Origin: JALZUE01 sp051251725
Lineage (GTDB): Bacteria > Pseudomonadota > Gammaproteobacteria > Enterobacterales > Alteromonadaceae
Assembly: GCA_051251725.1 (NCBI GenBank)
Contig: JBPOFN010000001.1
Location: 62,001 to 126,000, forward strand
Length of the DNA: 64,000 nt
Direction: 5' to 3'
Below the pieces are notes generated by a model, which worked only from the letters and a program-made list of their open reading frames with translations, did not search any database and was not told the DNA's origin. Both the position numbers and the translations under genes were made by a program. Numbering within the stretch: position 1 is the stretch's first letter; every line of letters begins with the position of its first letter. Shown here in pieces: positions 26,415 through 35,866 of this stretch.

Positions 26415-27500
26415 TTAATTTGAGTTCTGAAAGGTGCCGGCATCTAAAATTTGCTTTTTAGTGCGAAAACGACAGATATAATTCCAGTTCCAACTTGCAT
26501 CATATTTATGACACAGTCCCCAGCTTAATCCTGGTTCTGTTATTTTTTCAATATCCGCTTCGCGATATAAACCGATTGCCTCTGGCGCACCTTTAACATG
26601 TGCTTTGATGTCAAAATTGACACCATCAGAAGCAAATTGAATGGTATTTTTTTCTGGACCGTCGGTAGTTAATAGCGACGCAACACCACCGCGATAAGGC
26701 CAAACAACCACTTCATGACCGCTATTCGAAATAGGGTTATATTCAGATTTTACGAAAGGGCCTAAGGGGCTATCAGCAATTGCAACGCCGTGCTTAATTT
26801 CACGGCCGCCAAAGTTCATTTCTTCACCCATGGTTTCGCCTTTATAATAAAGGTGAAATTTATTATTGAAGAACACTAAACATGGATCGTGCACTTTATG
26901 ACTATCAAAACTACCTTTTGATTGCACATGAAAACGATTGTCTTCATCGCCCAGCCAAACGCCATCTTTACTTGGGCTGATCACTGGCGCTGTAGATTTA
27001 TGCCAAGGACCAAAAGGAGAGTCGGCCCAAGCAATCGCAATTTCTTCATACTGACGATTGGTATATGGATATTGTACGGTTTGATAAACTAAGTAGTATT
27101 TACCGTCGTGCGCCATTACTTCTGGGGTAAAAATAGCGCGATCATCGAAACTACCGGCTTCACCACGTGTAATAGCTACAGCTTCTTCTTGCCAAGTAAT
27201 AGTATCGCTAGAAGTTGCATGCCACACTTCAGTTAAATCCCAAGGGAAAACTTTATCATTAGGGTTTTTAGAGCCAAAACCAACGGTTTCGCCCTCACCT
27301 TTGGTATACCAGCAGTGATAAACACCATCAACTTCAATAACAGAAGAAGGATCACGACGAATTACACCTTCTTCAAATGCAAAATCACCTTTTAATTCTT
27401 CAACAACAAACTCGACCATCCATTCAGGACCTTTGGTGTCGTAACCCCTTTCGATTGCCCGTTTGCTGGCTGCACTTAATTTTTGATTTGCTTGATCCAT
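26415..27500 (-). CDS. GH117 alpha-1,3-L-neoagarooligosaccharide hydrolase
   Basis: A 361-residue five-bladed beta-propeller hydrolase that removes the non-reducing 3,6-anhydro-L-galactose from neoagarobiose and longer neoagarooligosaccharides. It closely matches the Saccharophagus enzyme: RAIERGYDTKGPEWM, EEGVIRRDPSSVI, FTPEVMAHDGKYYLVYQ, SFDSHKVHDPCLVFF and NSGHEVVVWPYRGG. The last includes the conserved His-Glu pair of the active site. No signal peptide is seen, so it is cytoplasmic and neoagarobiose must be imported. It is divergent from the GH50 agarase. Confidence 0.94.
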   Translation of the reverse strand: MDQANQKLSAASKRAIERGYDTKGPEWMVEFVVEELKGDFAFEEGVIRRDPSSVIEVDGVYHCWYTKGEGETVGFGSKNPNDKVFPWDLTEVWHATSSDTITWQEEAVAITRGEAGSFDDRAIFTPEVMAHDGKYYLVYQTVQYPYTNRQYEEIAIAWADSPFGPWHKSTAPVISPSKDGVWLGDEDNRFHVQSKGSFDSHKVHDPCLVFFNNKFHLYYKGETMGEEMNFGGREIKHGVAIADSPLGPFVKSEYNPISNSGHEVVVWPYRGGVASLLTTDGPEKNTIQFASDGVNFDIKAHVKGAPEAIGLYREADIEKITEPGLSWGLCHKYDASWNWNYICRFRTKKQILDAGTFQNSN

Positions 27501-27672
27501 AATGACGCCTTAGTACTACGTTTAATATTTGCATCTATCGTATTGCACCGACTAACGGTTCAATAGAAATATATGACGATATAAAGCTGCTATAAAAACC
27601 ACTTAGCCTTACATCAACAGGTAAAATAACAGTTTTACTACTAATGCACTAATAATACATCATATCTTAAAT

Positions 27673-27684
27673 ATTGTTAACAAT
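27673..27684. promoter_or_regulatory. GntR/FCD-type operator in the GH117-GH50 divergent region
   Basis: ATTGTTAACAAT, 173 bases before the GH117 ATG. The 375-base gap holds two copies of this palindrome and otherwise only AT-rich sequence. Confidence 0.6.
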
Positions 27685-27797
27685 TAATAGTGAATATTTT
27701 TAGTTGAATATACTAAAAACCGGTAAAAGCTAGCTAATATCGAGTGATTAATTAATTACTAAGTCTTTTAACATTAGTAGATTATCAGAAAAAATAC

Positions 27798-27809
27798 ATT
27801 GTTAACAAT
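27798..27809. promoter_or_regulatory. GntR/FCD-type operator before the GH50 agarase
   Basis: ATTGTTAACAAT, 67 bases before the agarase ATG. A TATACT (27832-27837) downstream is a candidate -10, which would put this site over the -35 region, fitting repression. Confidence 0.65.
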
Positions 27810-27875
27810 TTTCATTTTTTTGAATTTTATGTATACTCAGGTCAATAAAATATTTATAACAACTAGGTTATTACC

Positions 27876-30206
27876 ATGAAAGTTTTAAAAATCAGCTTAT
27901 TACCCGTGATATGTAGTTTATTATTCGCCTGTAATAAATCACCCGATGCAAGCGATAAAACGCTTGAGCCCCAGGATGTAATTGAAACATTATATGATTT
28001 CGATGATGGTAGTATTCCAAGTGAACTTGTTTTTTATCAAGCTGCAGGGAAAATAATTTCACCTGAAAACCCGCAACTGTTAGTTAATTTCGATTCAAAA
28101 GAACATCCACATAGCCAAATCACTTTTCAACCTAAAACCCCTTGGGATTGGAGTGAACATGCTGACTTTAATTTAGCGTTTGATTTTACCAACTCAGGCC
28201 AGCAGTCGGTGCAATTGTATTTAGATATCTCAGATATTGACGGCGCCAACTACACCCGTACTATCAGTGTCCCTGTCGGCGGTAACAAACGCACTTATTA
28301 TGCCGTGATGGCAAGTGAAGCCTTAGCCTCAGCAGATGATAGTGACAGTAACGAGTTAAATTTCAAATCCGGCTTACGTTCAGATCCGCCAACTTGGCGA
28401 TCTGATGACGTGTTATTTGTTTCGATGTGGGGCAAAAAGAACTTAAATCTAAAAGGCATTACTAAAATAGCTTTTAGTGTGCAAAGTGCATTATTCGACA
28501 AAGAAGTCACTATCGATAATGTTCGCCTAAGAAAAAACCCAAGTTTAGATAGCAGCTATTTAACAAAAATTGTTGATCAATACGGTCAAAACGCAACTAT
28601 CGAGTTTCCGGGAAAAATACATTCGGACGAAGAATTATTAGCAATAAAACAAGCTGAATTAAAACAATTAACTGGCCAATCAATGGCCGACCGTTCAGCT
28701 TTTGGTGGTTGGAAAAACGGCCCTAAGTTAGCCGCTACCGGTTATTTTAGAACGGAAAAAGTCGATGGAAAATGGTCGTTAGTGGATCCTGAAGGCTACC
28801 TATATTTTGCCACCGGTTTAGATATTATTCGCTTAGCAAACTCGACCACGATGACAGGTTACGACTTTAACCAAGAGCAAATAGCTAACGCCAATAAAAA
28901 TGATGTCACACCAGAAGACTCACAAGGTTTAAACCGTGTACCTGACAGTGTGGTCGGCAGCAGACATGTGACCTCAGAATTAAGAAAAGATTTATTCAAC
29001 TGGTTACCTACTTATGATGAACCACTTGGCAAACATTATGGCTATCGCCGCTCAGCCCATTCAGGGCCACTCGACCGCGGTGAAACTTATAGCTTTTATT
29101 CGGCTAACTTAGAACGTAAATATGGCGCTAATGGCCAAGATTATATGGCTAAGTGGCGTGAAGTGACTGTCGACCGTATGCTAAATTGGGGCTTTACCTC
29201 ATTAGGCAACTGGACTGACCCTAGCTATTACGATGTTAATCGCATTCCTTATTTTGCTAATGGCTGGATCCGAGGCAACTTCAAAACGATTTCAAGTGGT
29301 AACGACTTTTGGGGCGCCCTACCTGATGTCTTTGATCCTGTTTTTGAAGAAAGAGCTATGGTCACTGCACAAGTCGTGTCACAAGAAGTAAAAAACAACC
29401 CTTGGTGTGTTGGCGTATTTATCGATAATGAAAAAAGTTTTGGTCGCCCTGAAACACCTCAAAGCCGTTACGGTATTGTCATCAATACGTTAAAACGCGA
29501 TGGTAACGAAGTACCAACTAAAGCTGAATTCACCCGTTTAATGAAAGCGAAATACAGTGATATTAACAACTTAAATCAAGCATGGAATAAATCAATCGCG
29601 AGTTGGGACGCATTCCAACAAGGTGTTGATTCTTCGCTTCAAACCGATACGCAAGCAGATGATTATAGCCAGCTACTTGCCGCTTATGCTGATAAATATT
29701 TCAATATTGTTGAAAAATCATTAACTAAATACATGCCTAATCATATGTATTTAGGGGCGCGTTTCCCTGATTGGGGCATGCCGCTTGAAGTTGTTAAAGC
29801 TTCCGCTAAATACACAGATGTGATCAGCTTCAACTCATATAAAGAAGGTTTACCGTCGAAAAAATGGGAGTTCTTAAAAGAGATTGATAAGCCTGCGATC
29901 ATTGGTGAATTTCATATTGGTGCGAGCGATTCTGGCTTATATCATCCAGGCTTAATTCATGCAGCTAATCAAAAAGACCGCGCGCAAATGTACAAAAACT
30001 ACATGTTCTCAGTTATTGATAACCCGTATTTTATTGGCGCACATTGGTTTCAATATATTGACTCACCTATTACCGGCCGCGCCTATGATGGTGAAAACTA
30101 TAACGTTGGTTTTATTGCCGTAACCGATACTCCGTATCAAGAAATGGTCGACGCAGCCAAAGATATCCATACACAGCTTTATGAAAGACGCTTTAAAGAG
30201 CAGTAA
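27876..30206 (+). CDS. GH50 exo-beta-agarase lipoprotein
   Basis: A 776-residue agarase expected to release neoagarobiose from agarose or neoagarooligosaccharide ends. A lipoprotein signal ends in LLFAC (Cys19), so it is anchored in the envelope. Residues about 40-225 form a CBM-like beta-sandwich as in Saccharophagus Aga50D, and about 270-770 form the (beta/alpha)8 barrel. Catalytic acid/base is probably E519 (FIDNEKSFG) and nucleophile E678 (IIGEFHIGA); their spacing fits the family. It has its own operator and terminator. Confidence 0.94.
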   Translation: MKVLKISLLPVICSLLFACNKSPDASDKTLEPQDVIETLYDFDDGSIPSELVFYQAAGKIISPENPQLLVNFDSKEHPHSQITFQPKTPWDWSEHADFNLAFDFTNSGQQSVQLYLDISDIDGANYTRTISVPVGGNKRTYYAVMASEALASADDSDSNELNFKSGLRSDPPTWRSDDVLFVSMWGKKNLNLKGITKIAFSVQSALFDKEVTIDNVRLRKNPSLDSSYLTKIVDQYGQNATIEFPGKIHSDEELLAIKQAELKQLTGQSMADRSAFGGWKNGPKLAATGYFRTEKVDGKWSLVDPEGYLYFATGLDIIRLANSTTMTGYDFNQEQIANANKNDVTPEDSQGLNRVPDSVVGSRHVTSELRKDLFNWLPTYDEPLGKHYGYRRSAHSGPLDRGETYSFYSANLERKYGANGQDYMAKWREVTVDRMLNWGFTSLGNWTDPSYYDVNRIPYFANGWIRGNFKTISSGNDFWGALPDVFDPVFEERAMVTAQVVSQEVKNNPWCVGVFIDNEKSFGRPETPQSRYGIVINTLKRDGNEVPTKAEFTRLMKAKYSDINNLNQAWNKSIASWDAFQQGVDSSLQTDTQADDYSQLLAAYADKYFNIVEKSLTKYMPNHMYLGARFPDWGMPLEVVKASAKYTDVISFNSYKEGLPSKKWEFLKEIDKPAIIGEFHIGASDSGLYHPGLIHAANQKDRAQMYKNYMFSVIDNPYFIGAHWFQYIDSPITGRAYDGENYNVGFIAVTDTPYQEMVDAAKDIHTQLYERRFKEQ

Positions 30207-30227
30207 CTAACACAATCCCCCGTGTTT

Positions 30228-30262
30228 GGGCATAGACCAAGATTTGGCTATGCCCTTTTTTT
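30228..30262 (+). terminator. Terminator of the GH50 agarase gene
   Basis: GGGCATAG and CTATGCCC form an eight-base-pair stem followed by seven T residues, 22 bases after the stop. Confidence 0.88.
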
Positions 30263-30407
30263 AACTAAAAAATGACAAGAGAATAAGTTAAACGGTAATT
30301 TTTGATTTTTTTGTACCGGTATATTTAAAGAATACGAATATATTGAAACAAGTATTAATAGAAGAATAGAAAGAGAAGTATAAATAAAAAGAATGAAGAG
30401 GAAAGCT

Positions 30408-30436
30408 AACCTGTACTATGCAATATAGTACAGGTT
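30408..30436 (-). other. Perfect 12-bp hairpin after rhlE
   Basis: AACCTGTACTAT and ATAGTACAGGTT flank a five-base loop just downstream of the helicase stop. There is no clean T run, so it is a weak terminator or an mRNA 3'-end stabiliser. Confidence 0.6.
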
Positions 30437-30449
30437 ATAACGAGCTAGA

Positions 30450-31814
30450 CTATCTGGTGCGGTTATAAGGGTCAGATGACTTAGTGCTATTAGCATTCGG
30501 CTTATTACGCGACTGTTGTGGTTTGTTGCCTTGTTTTACTTTATGACGACTTTGCCCAGGACGCTGACCATCTTTATGCTCAACCTTAGGTTTCACATTA
30601 TCATTAAGGCCTTTAATTTTTTTCGGCTGTTTTTTCTTTAACGGACGAATTTCACGTGAAGCCGGTAAAACATTATATGCTTTAAAACCTTCCACTTCTT
30701 TACGTTCAATATGCTGTTGAATAACATGTTCAATATCAACTAATTGCTCGTATTCATCAGCACTTACTAATGAAACAGCTTGGCCATCAGCGCCAGCACG
30801 ACCAGTTCTACCAATACGGTGAACATAATCTTCTTGTACATTAGGTAAGTCAAAATTTACCACATGCGGCAACTTGCTAATATCAATACCACGGGCCGCA
30901 ATATCAGTAGCGACTAAAATCTGAATTGATTTATCTTTAAAGCCGGCAAGTGCTTTGGTTCTTGCTCCTTGGCTTTTATTACCATGAATAGCTGACGCTT
31001 TAAAACCATCGCTTTCAAGAATTTTAGTTAGCTTATTGGCGCCATGTTTAGTACGACAGAAAACTAATACTTGCTGCCACTTTTCGTCTTTAATTAAATG
31101 GCTTAATAAAGTCGATTTTTTATTTTTATCAACCGCAACTAACCAATGTTCAATGGTTGATGCTGTGCTATTTTCAGGGGTTACCGAGATCTCAACAGGA
31201 TCATTAACTAAGCCTTTGGCTAACAGTCTAATTTCAGGTGAGAAAGTTGCTGAAAATAATAAATTTTGTCTTCTTTGCGGTAAAGCAGCGATGATTTTTT
31301 TAATGTCGCGAATAAAGCCCATGTCTAACATGCGATCTGCTTCATCAAGTACTAACATTTCTAATTGTGCAAATTTAATCGCATTTTGTTCATAAAGATC
31401 TAACAAACGACCTGGTGTTGCTACCAAAATATCAACGCCAGCTCTTAACTTAGCCATTTGTGGGTTGATTTTAACGCCACCAAAAACAACCGTACTTTTT
31501 AACGATAAATGCTGGCTGTATTGCTCAACATTTTCTTGAATTTGCGCAGCTAGTTCACGTGTCGGCGTTAAAATTAATACCCGAGTGTGATTACTTTTCG
31601 CTTTATTATGATTATTTGGATCTGACAATAACTGTAAGATAGGTAAAGTAAAACCAGCTGTTTTCCCTGTGCCTGTTTGTGCCGCAGCCATTAAATCCTT
31701 ACCACTTAACACCGCAGGAATAGCTTGTGCTTGTATGGGTGAAGGCTCGGTATATCCTTTCTCAGATAACGCTAATAATATTTCTTTTGATAACCCAAGA
31801 TCGGCAAAACTCAT
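30450..31814 (-). CDS. rhlE: DEAD-box ATP-dependent RNA helicase, RhlE-like
   Basis: A 454-residue RNA helicase. All core motifs are visible: the Q motif (SFADLGLSKEILLALSEKGYTEPSPIQAQAIP), AAQTGTGKT, PTRELAAQI, VLDEADRMLDMGF, SATFS and HRIGRTGRAG. The C-terminal tail (about 375-454) is basic and rich in Lys, Gln, Asn and Arg, typical of RNA-binding tails in RhlE. It is unrelated to the flanking polysaccharide genes and separates the two modules. Confidence 0.93.
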   Translation of the reverse strand: MSFADLGLSKEILLALSEKGYTEPSPIQAQAIPAVLSGKDLMAAAQTGTGKTAGFTLPILQLLSDPNNHNKAKSNHTRVLILTPTRELAAQIQENVEQYSQHLSLKSTVVFGGVKINPQMAKLRAGVDILVATPGRLLDLYEQNAIKFAQLEMLVLDEADRMLDMGFIRDIKKIIAALPQRRQNLLFSATFSPEIRLLAKGLVNDPVEISVTPENSTASTIEHWLVAVDKNKKSTLLSHLIKDEKWQQVLVFCRTKHGANKLTKILESDGFKASAIHGNKSQGARTKALAGFKDKSIQILVATDIAARGIDISKLPHVVNFDLPNVQEDYVHRIGRTGRAGADGQAVSLVSADEYEQLVDIEHVIQQHIERKEVEGFKAYNVLPASREIRPLKKKQPKKIKGLNDNVKPKVEHKDGQRPGQSRHKVKQGNKPQQSRNKPNANSTKSSDPYNRTR

Positions 31815-32193
31815 GAAAGCTCCAATGTAAAACTAAATAATAAAGCATAGACGAGAATTAAGACAAACCAGCATCGTCCAGACGGGGCGTGCAGCATACA
31901 GTAAGCCGGCATGGTGCGCAATATAAGTAAATATTCTCTTTACCCTGAGATTAGATATTTAGCGCTGATATTTTAATCAAAACACCCGCCAAGGAACAAG
32001 TGCAATAATGGCATTTAAAGATCAATCGCTAGCAGTAACAAACGCGACTGATTAAATAAAATTAAGTGTTATTGTTTAAAAAAAACGTAAGCACTATCGT
32101 TGGAATAAACCTTGCTAATTGGCAGGTATCCCCATTGAAGTAATTAATTCAATGGGAATACCTTAGTCTTTAATAATTAAAGATATCTAATAC
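31815..32193 (-). other. Intergenic region with a long hairpin (32125-32162)
   Basis: No gene is seen. The helicase 5' side holds a GC-rich patch (about 31870-31920) that could fold in its leader. GGTATCCCCATTGAA (32125-32139) pairs at 14 of 15 positions with TTCAATGGGAATACC (32148-32162). It lies just after the 1152-residue lipoprotein gene and may end its transcript, although no T run follows. Confidence 0.5.
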
Positions 32194-35100
32194 TTAATTC
32201 TTAGCTATAAACTCAATAGTACCTAACCTAAAGGCTTGAGCATCAGGCTTTTCCGGTTCACTAACTACCAGAAACAATTCCTCAAAGCTATTTTGTGGTT
32301 TTGTTAACGTCAAAGTCGCTACTTGAACATCATCCTTTGCAAGTGGTTTTAGTTGATCTGGCTTGCCAAAACTACCTTTTGCAATGACTTTTCCTTTCGC
32401 TGATCCTGTTCTTACTTCAAGTACAGCCTCGTTATTTAAATCAAAATCAAAATATTGCGAAACTTTAAAAGCACTGACAGAGGTTAAATCATATTTTCCG
32501 ATCGGCAAACTGGTACCGTGATTGAACAATCGCGCTTTTGGTAACTCGCCAGCTTCTTTACTAATGCCACCAACATCGCCGGCATGGCTGATAAAATTAG
32601 CTAACACTAAAGTTGATGGTAATAGCTGGATGGTTTTAACGGTTTTGATCGCCGCAAAACCAGGTAAGCCTTTATCCGTATAGGTTGCACTTAACTCATA
32701 TTTAACCGCGTTATTATTAGCGGCAATGCTCCCCTTTGTTGGCAATGATGCTATCGGCGAAAGTTGCGCTAGAATATAGCCGCTAATTGAGGCGCGAACT
32801 TCTTCACTGAGAAAGTCGTGAGCAGGCATTTGATGCTGTCCCCACTTGCCTGTGCTGCCCGTGGCTATAACATCTGTTAAGTATTGGCTTGCATCTGTTC
32901 TGGTGTTGTATTTGTCTGCAATGGCTCTAAAAGCTGGCCCTACTGATGTTTGTGTCAGCTGATGACAACCTAAACAGTTATTGTCTTTAACGGCTTTACG
33001 ACCATTAGCATGCGGGTCTCCATCGGCATGACCAACATTGGCAGCCAGTGAAGCTTGATCAAAGGTTTTAACACTAACATAAACATCGCTGGCGTTAATT
33101 CCTTGCGCTAGCTTGCCATCTTCAATATCGGTAACGTTTATTTGATATTGGGCACCACTTGGCCACATAAAGCTTTGATTGTTACTCAAAGTAATATCTA
33201 TTTGTGCTGGCGCATTGCCGACTTCAATAAGTTGTTGTGTATAAGTTGTATCGCCATTCGCGTCAGTTACCGCTAAAATCAAAGCGTACTTACCGTTGTT
33301 TAGTAGCTCAGTGGTTAACACTTGCGCTGAAAATGTTTCACTACTTTCGTCTATAACCAGTGATGATAATCGCGATGTTGCCATATTGTTAAGCGCTTTT
33401 ACCTGCCAACGGTAGGTCAAAGCATCGTTATCAGGATCGCTTGAGTTAGTCGCATTCGCTATTAATTTAAATGGTTTTGCACCTTGGGTATTTTCAATAG
33501 CAATTTTAGCGACAGGTGGACGGTTACCATCGCCAATATATTGAATTTGACTCAAGCGGGCATCCTCGTTTTCATTATGCCATTTAGAGCCATACTCCAA
33601 GATAAACAATTCGCCATTAACACTAAATTTAAGATCAATCGGCGCAACTAAATTTGCACTGGGGGCAAAATCTTCAATTTTGACGACACCACCGTTATCA
33701 TCTAATGACACCACTTTTAACCATCGTCTCATAAAGTCTGAAATAAAAAGTCGGCCGTCATAATAAGCAGGATAAGCATTAACTGACGCATTAGGGTTTT
33801 CAGGTGCTCTATAAACTCCCGCAACTAAAGCATTACGTGAACCGGCACCTAACTCTGGAAACTTATCCGAATAGCCATAAGGGTAAGCAATAATAGGCGC
33901 TTGCGCTGGTGGTAAAAGCGATGCTCCGGTATTTCGTGGCGACTTATTAACAGGTGCTTTGGCATCGTACCAATCACCCGCTTTTTCAGCGATGTGATCG
34001 AAATAACGATAAGGTTCGTTAAAGCCGATAAATAATGGCCAGCCGAAGTTTCCTGCCGCTGTTACTCGATTAATTTCGTCAAAGCCTTTAGCGCCGCGCT
34101 CCGGATTAAAGCTTCTGTTATCTGGTCCAACATCACCATAATATAAGGTTTGTTCAACATTGTCGTAAGCTAGCGTATAAGGGTTACGCGCCCCCATCAC
34201 ATAGATTTCAGGCTTGCCTTGTTTCACATCGGTAAACAAGTTACCCGCGGGAATGGTATAGGTTCCGTCACTGCTCGGAATAATACGAAGAATTTTACCG
34301 CGTAAGTCTTGGCTGTTACCTGAAGAGCGTAATGCATCGTCAATTGCTCGACTTTTTCGGTTATCTGTGGGGCCAACCCCTGCTGATCTAAAAGGATTAG
34401 TGTTATCGCCAACCGCGATATAGAGATGGCCTTTATCGTCAAACTCCATATTGCCACCGGTGTGACAACAGGTATCGTCACTCGGAATATCCATCATCAC
34501 CACTTCAGAACTTAAATCGAGCACGTCATCAATAAAAGTAAAACGAGCAACACGTTGAATCACTTGTTTATCGGTTTCTTTGTACTTGATGTTAAACATA
34601 AAATAAGCATGACTATTGCTCTCGAAATTCGGATCTAACGCGAGGGCTAACAAGCCAAATTCACCAAACCCTTGCGCTGAGTGAATAGGAATATGGCCAG
34701 CTGATTTTTGCTCTTGTTTACTTAAGTCAAACCAGTGCAGCTGCCCCTTACGTTCAATCCAAAGTACTTTATTACCATCGTTAGTAATTGCTAAACTAAC
34801 TGGCTCAGCTAAGCCACTCGCCAGTGTTTTTTTAACAAAGCGGTTTGGCTCAGGGCGTGATTTTTTATAGTCCAAGGTGATATTTTCACCAATCGCATAT
34901 TCCAAGCCTTGGCTAAGCGACTGCACAAACAATGGATCGCTGTAGTTTTCTTTTTTATGGCCTAAGCCGGTATAAAAAACGCGGCCGCCATCAAAGTCGT
35001 GATACCAAGAAATAGGATGTAAATCACCGTTTTCACCGCCTTCATAACTACTTTCGTCAATGGTGATCAGGTCAATCCTTTTATCAGACAATGAGGTAAA

Positions 35101-35652
35101 GTTATACCACTCATCTTCAAACTCAAAAGTCGCTGGTAGCCCTTTAACAATGGCATGATCACTAACAACATTTAAAGTCGCGTGTTGAATTTTAGGATGG
35201 TTTTTAAAGCGTCCACCAATCATTCGGCCAAACCAATGCCAATCATGTTCAGTATCAGTAGCCGCGTGAATACCAACAAAACCACCGCCGGCTTGTATGT
35301 ATCGCTCTAGTGCAAGTTCTTGCTTATCATCGAGAATATCGCCAGTGGTGCTAAGAAATATAACCGCACTAAATTTTTGTAAGTCGCCGTCGTTAAAAAT
35401 CGCTGAATTTTCAGTTGCTACCACAGCTAAATTAAGCGTATTAGCAAGCTTAGTTATCGACGCCACGCCGGTCTCAATAGATTTATGGCGCCAACCTGCC
35501 GTTTTGGAAAAAATAAGTACCGACGCTTGTTTTTCAGTGACTTGAGCTGATTGATTGCTCGCCTTAGTATTCGCAGGATCTTGGCAGGCTAGCAACGAGA
35601 CTGAAAGTGTCAGTGCCAGAATAAACTTTCGGCTAATGGATTTAATCATCAT
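32194..35652 (-). CDS. Multidomain lipoprotein: ThuA, glucose/sorbosone dehydrogenase-like propeller, PKD, cytochrome c
   Basis: An 1152-residue envelope protein with lipobox LLAC. Domains in order: ThuA-like (about 44-260), six-bladed propeller of the PQQ sugar dehydrogenase type (about 275-710, with CCHTGGNMEFDDKGHLYIAVGDN and GARNPYTLAYD), PKD-like (about 725-825), a cytochrome c domain with haem motif CLGCH and a distal Met in HQMPAHDFLS (about 900-985), and a C-terminal beta-rich carbohydrate-binding-like region. The haem suggests electrons from sugar oxidation pass to the respiratory chain. Such fusions are common in Bacteroidetes; substrate unknown. A LacI-type palindrome lies upstream. 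Confidence 0.82.
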   Translation of the reverse strand: MMIKSISRKFILALTLSVSLLACQDPANTKASNQSAQVTEKQASVLIFSKTAGWRHKSIETGVASITKLANTLNLAVVATENSAIFNDGDLQKFSAVIFLSTTGDILDDKQELALERYIQAGGGFVGIHAATDTEHDWHWFGRMIGGRFKNHPKIQHATLNVVSDHAIVKGLPATFEFEDEWYNFTSLSDKRIDLITIDESSYEGGENGDLHPISWYHDFDGGRVFYTGLGHKKENYSDPLFVQSLSQGLEYAIGENITLDYKKSRPEPNRFVKKTLASGLAEPVSLAITNDGNKVLWIERKGQLHWFDLSKQEQKSAGHIPIHSAQGFGEFGLLALALDPNFESNSHAYFMFNIKYKETDKQVIQRVARFTFIDDVLDLSSEVVMMDIPSDDTCCHTGGNMEFDDKGHLYIAVGDNTNPFRSAGVGPTDNRKSRAIDDALRSSGNSQDLRGKILRIIPSSDGTYTIPAGNLFTDVKQGKPEIYVMGARNPYTLAYDNVEQTLYYGDVGPDNRSFNPERGAKGFDEINRVTAAGNFGWPLFIGFNEPYRYFDHIAEKAGDWYDAKAPVNKSPRNTGASLLPPAQAPIIAYPYGYSDKFPELGAGSRNALVAGVYRAPENPNASVNAYPAYYDGRLFISDFMRRWLKVVSLDDNGGVVKIEDFAPSANLVAPIDLKFSVNGELFILEYGSKWHNENEDARLSQIQYIGDGNRPPVAKIAIENTQGAKPFKLIANATNSSDPDNDALTYRWQVKALNNMATSRLSSLVIDESSETFSAQVLTTELLNNGKYALILAVTDANGDTTYTQQLIEVGNAPAQIDITLSNNQSFMWPSGAQYQINVTDIEDGKLAQGINASDVYVSVKTFDQASLAANVGHADGDPHANGRKAVKDNNCLGCHQLTQTSVGPAFRAIADKYNTRTDASQYLTDVIATGSTGKWGQHQMPAHDFLSEEVRASISGYILAQLSPIASLPTKGSIAANNNAVKYELSATYTDKGLPGFAAIKTVKTIQLLPSTLVLANFISHAGDVGGISKEAGELPKARLFNHGTSLPIGKYDLTSVSAFKVSQYFDFDLNNEAVLEVRTGSAKGKVIAKGSFGKPDQLKPLAKDDVQVATLTLTKPQNSFEELFLVVSEPEKPDAQAFRLGTIEFIAKN

Positions 35653-35719
35653 TAAACTTACCTAAATAGTTATAAATGCTAAAAAATAATAATGCCGATA
35701 TTATTTCACTCACATTAAA

Positions 35720-35731
35720 GTTAGCGCTAAC
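35720..35731. promoter_or_regulatory. LacI-type palindrome
   Basis: GTTAGCGCTAAC, a perfect palindrome with central CG typical of LacI-family operators, 68 bases before the ThuA-propeller gene. No LacI regulator is in the window. Confidence 0.4.
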
Positions 35732-35771
35732 AGTAACGTAAGTTATTATTTTTATCACTAACTTTATCAAT

Positions 35772-35807
35772 AAAAAAGCCCTTTTCACAGAAAGTAAAAA
35801 GGGCTTT
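35772..35807 (-). terminator. Terminator after the dienelactone hydrolase gene
   Basis: AAAGCCCTTTT pairs with AAAAGGGCTTT over 11 bases, followed on the minus strand by T residues, 60 bases after the upstream gene's stop. Confidence 0.85.
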
Positions 35808-35866
35808 ATGATGCAGTTACGATTGCGCGCGTGACTGTCTGCTATGACTGTGCGTTATACAAAGTG

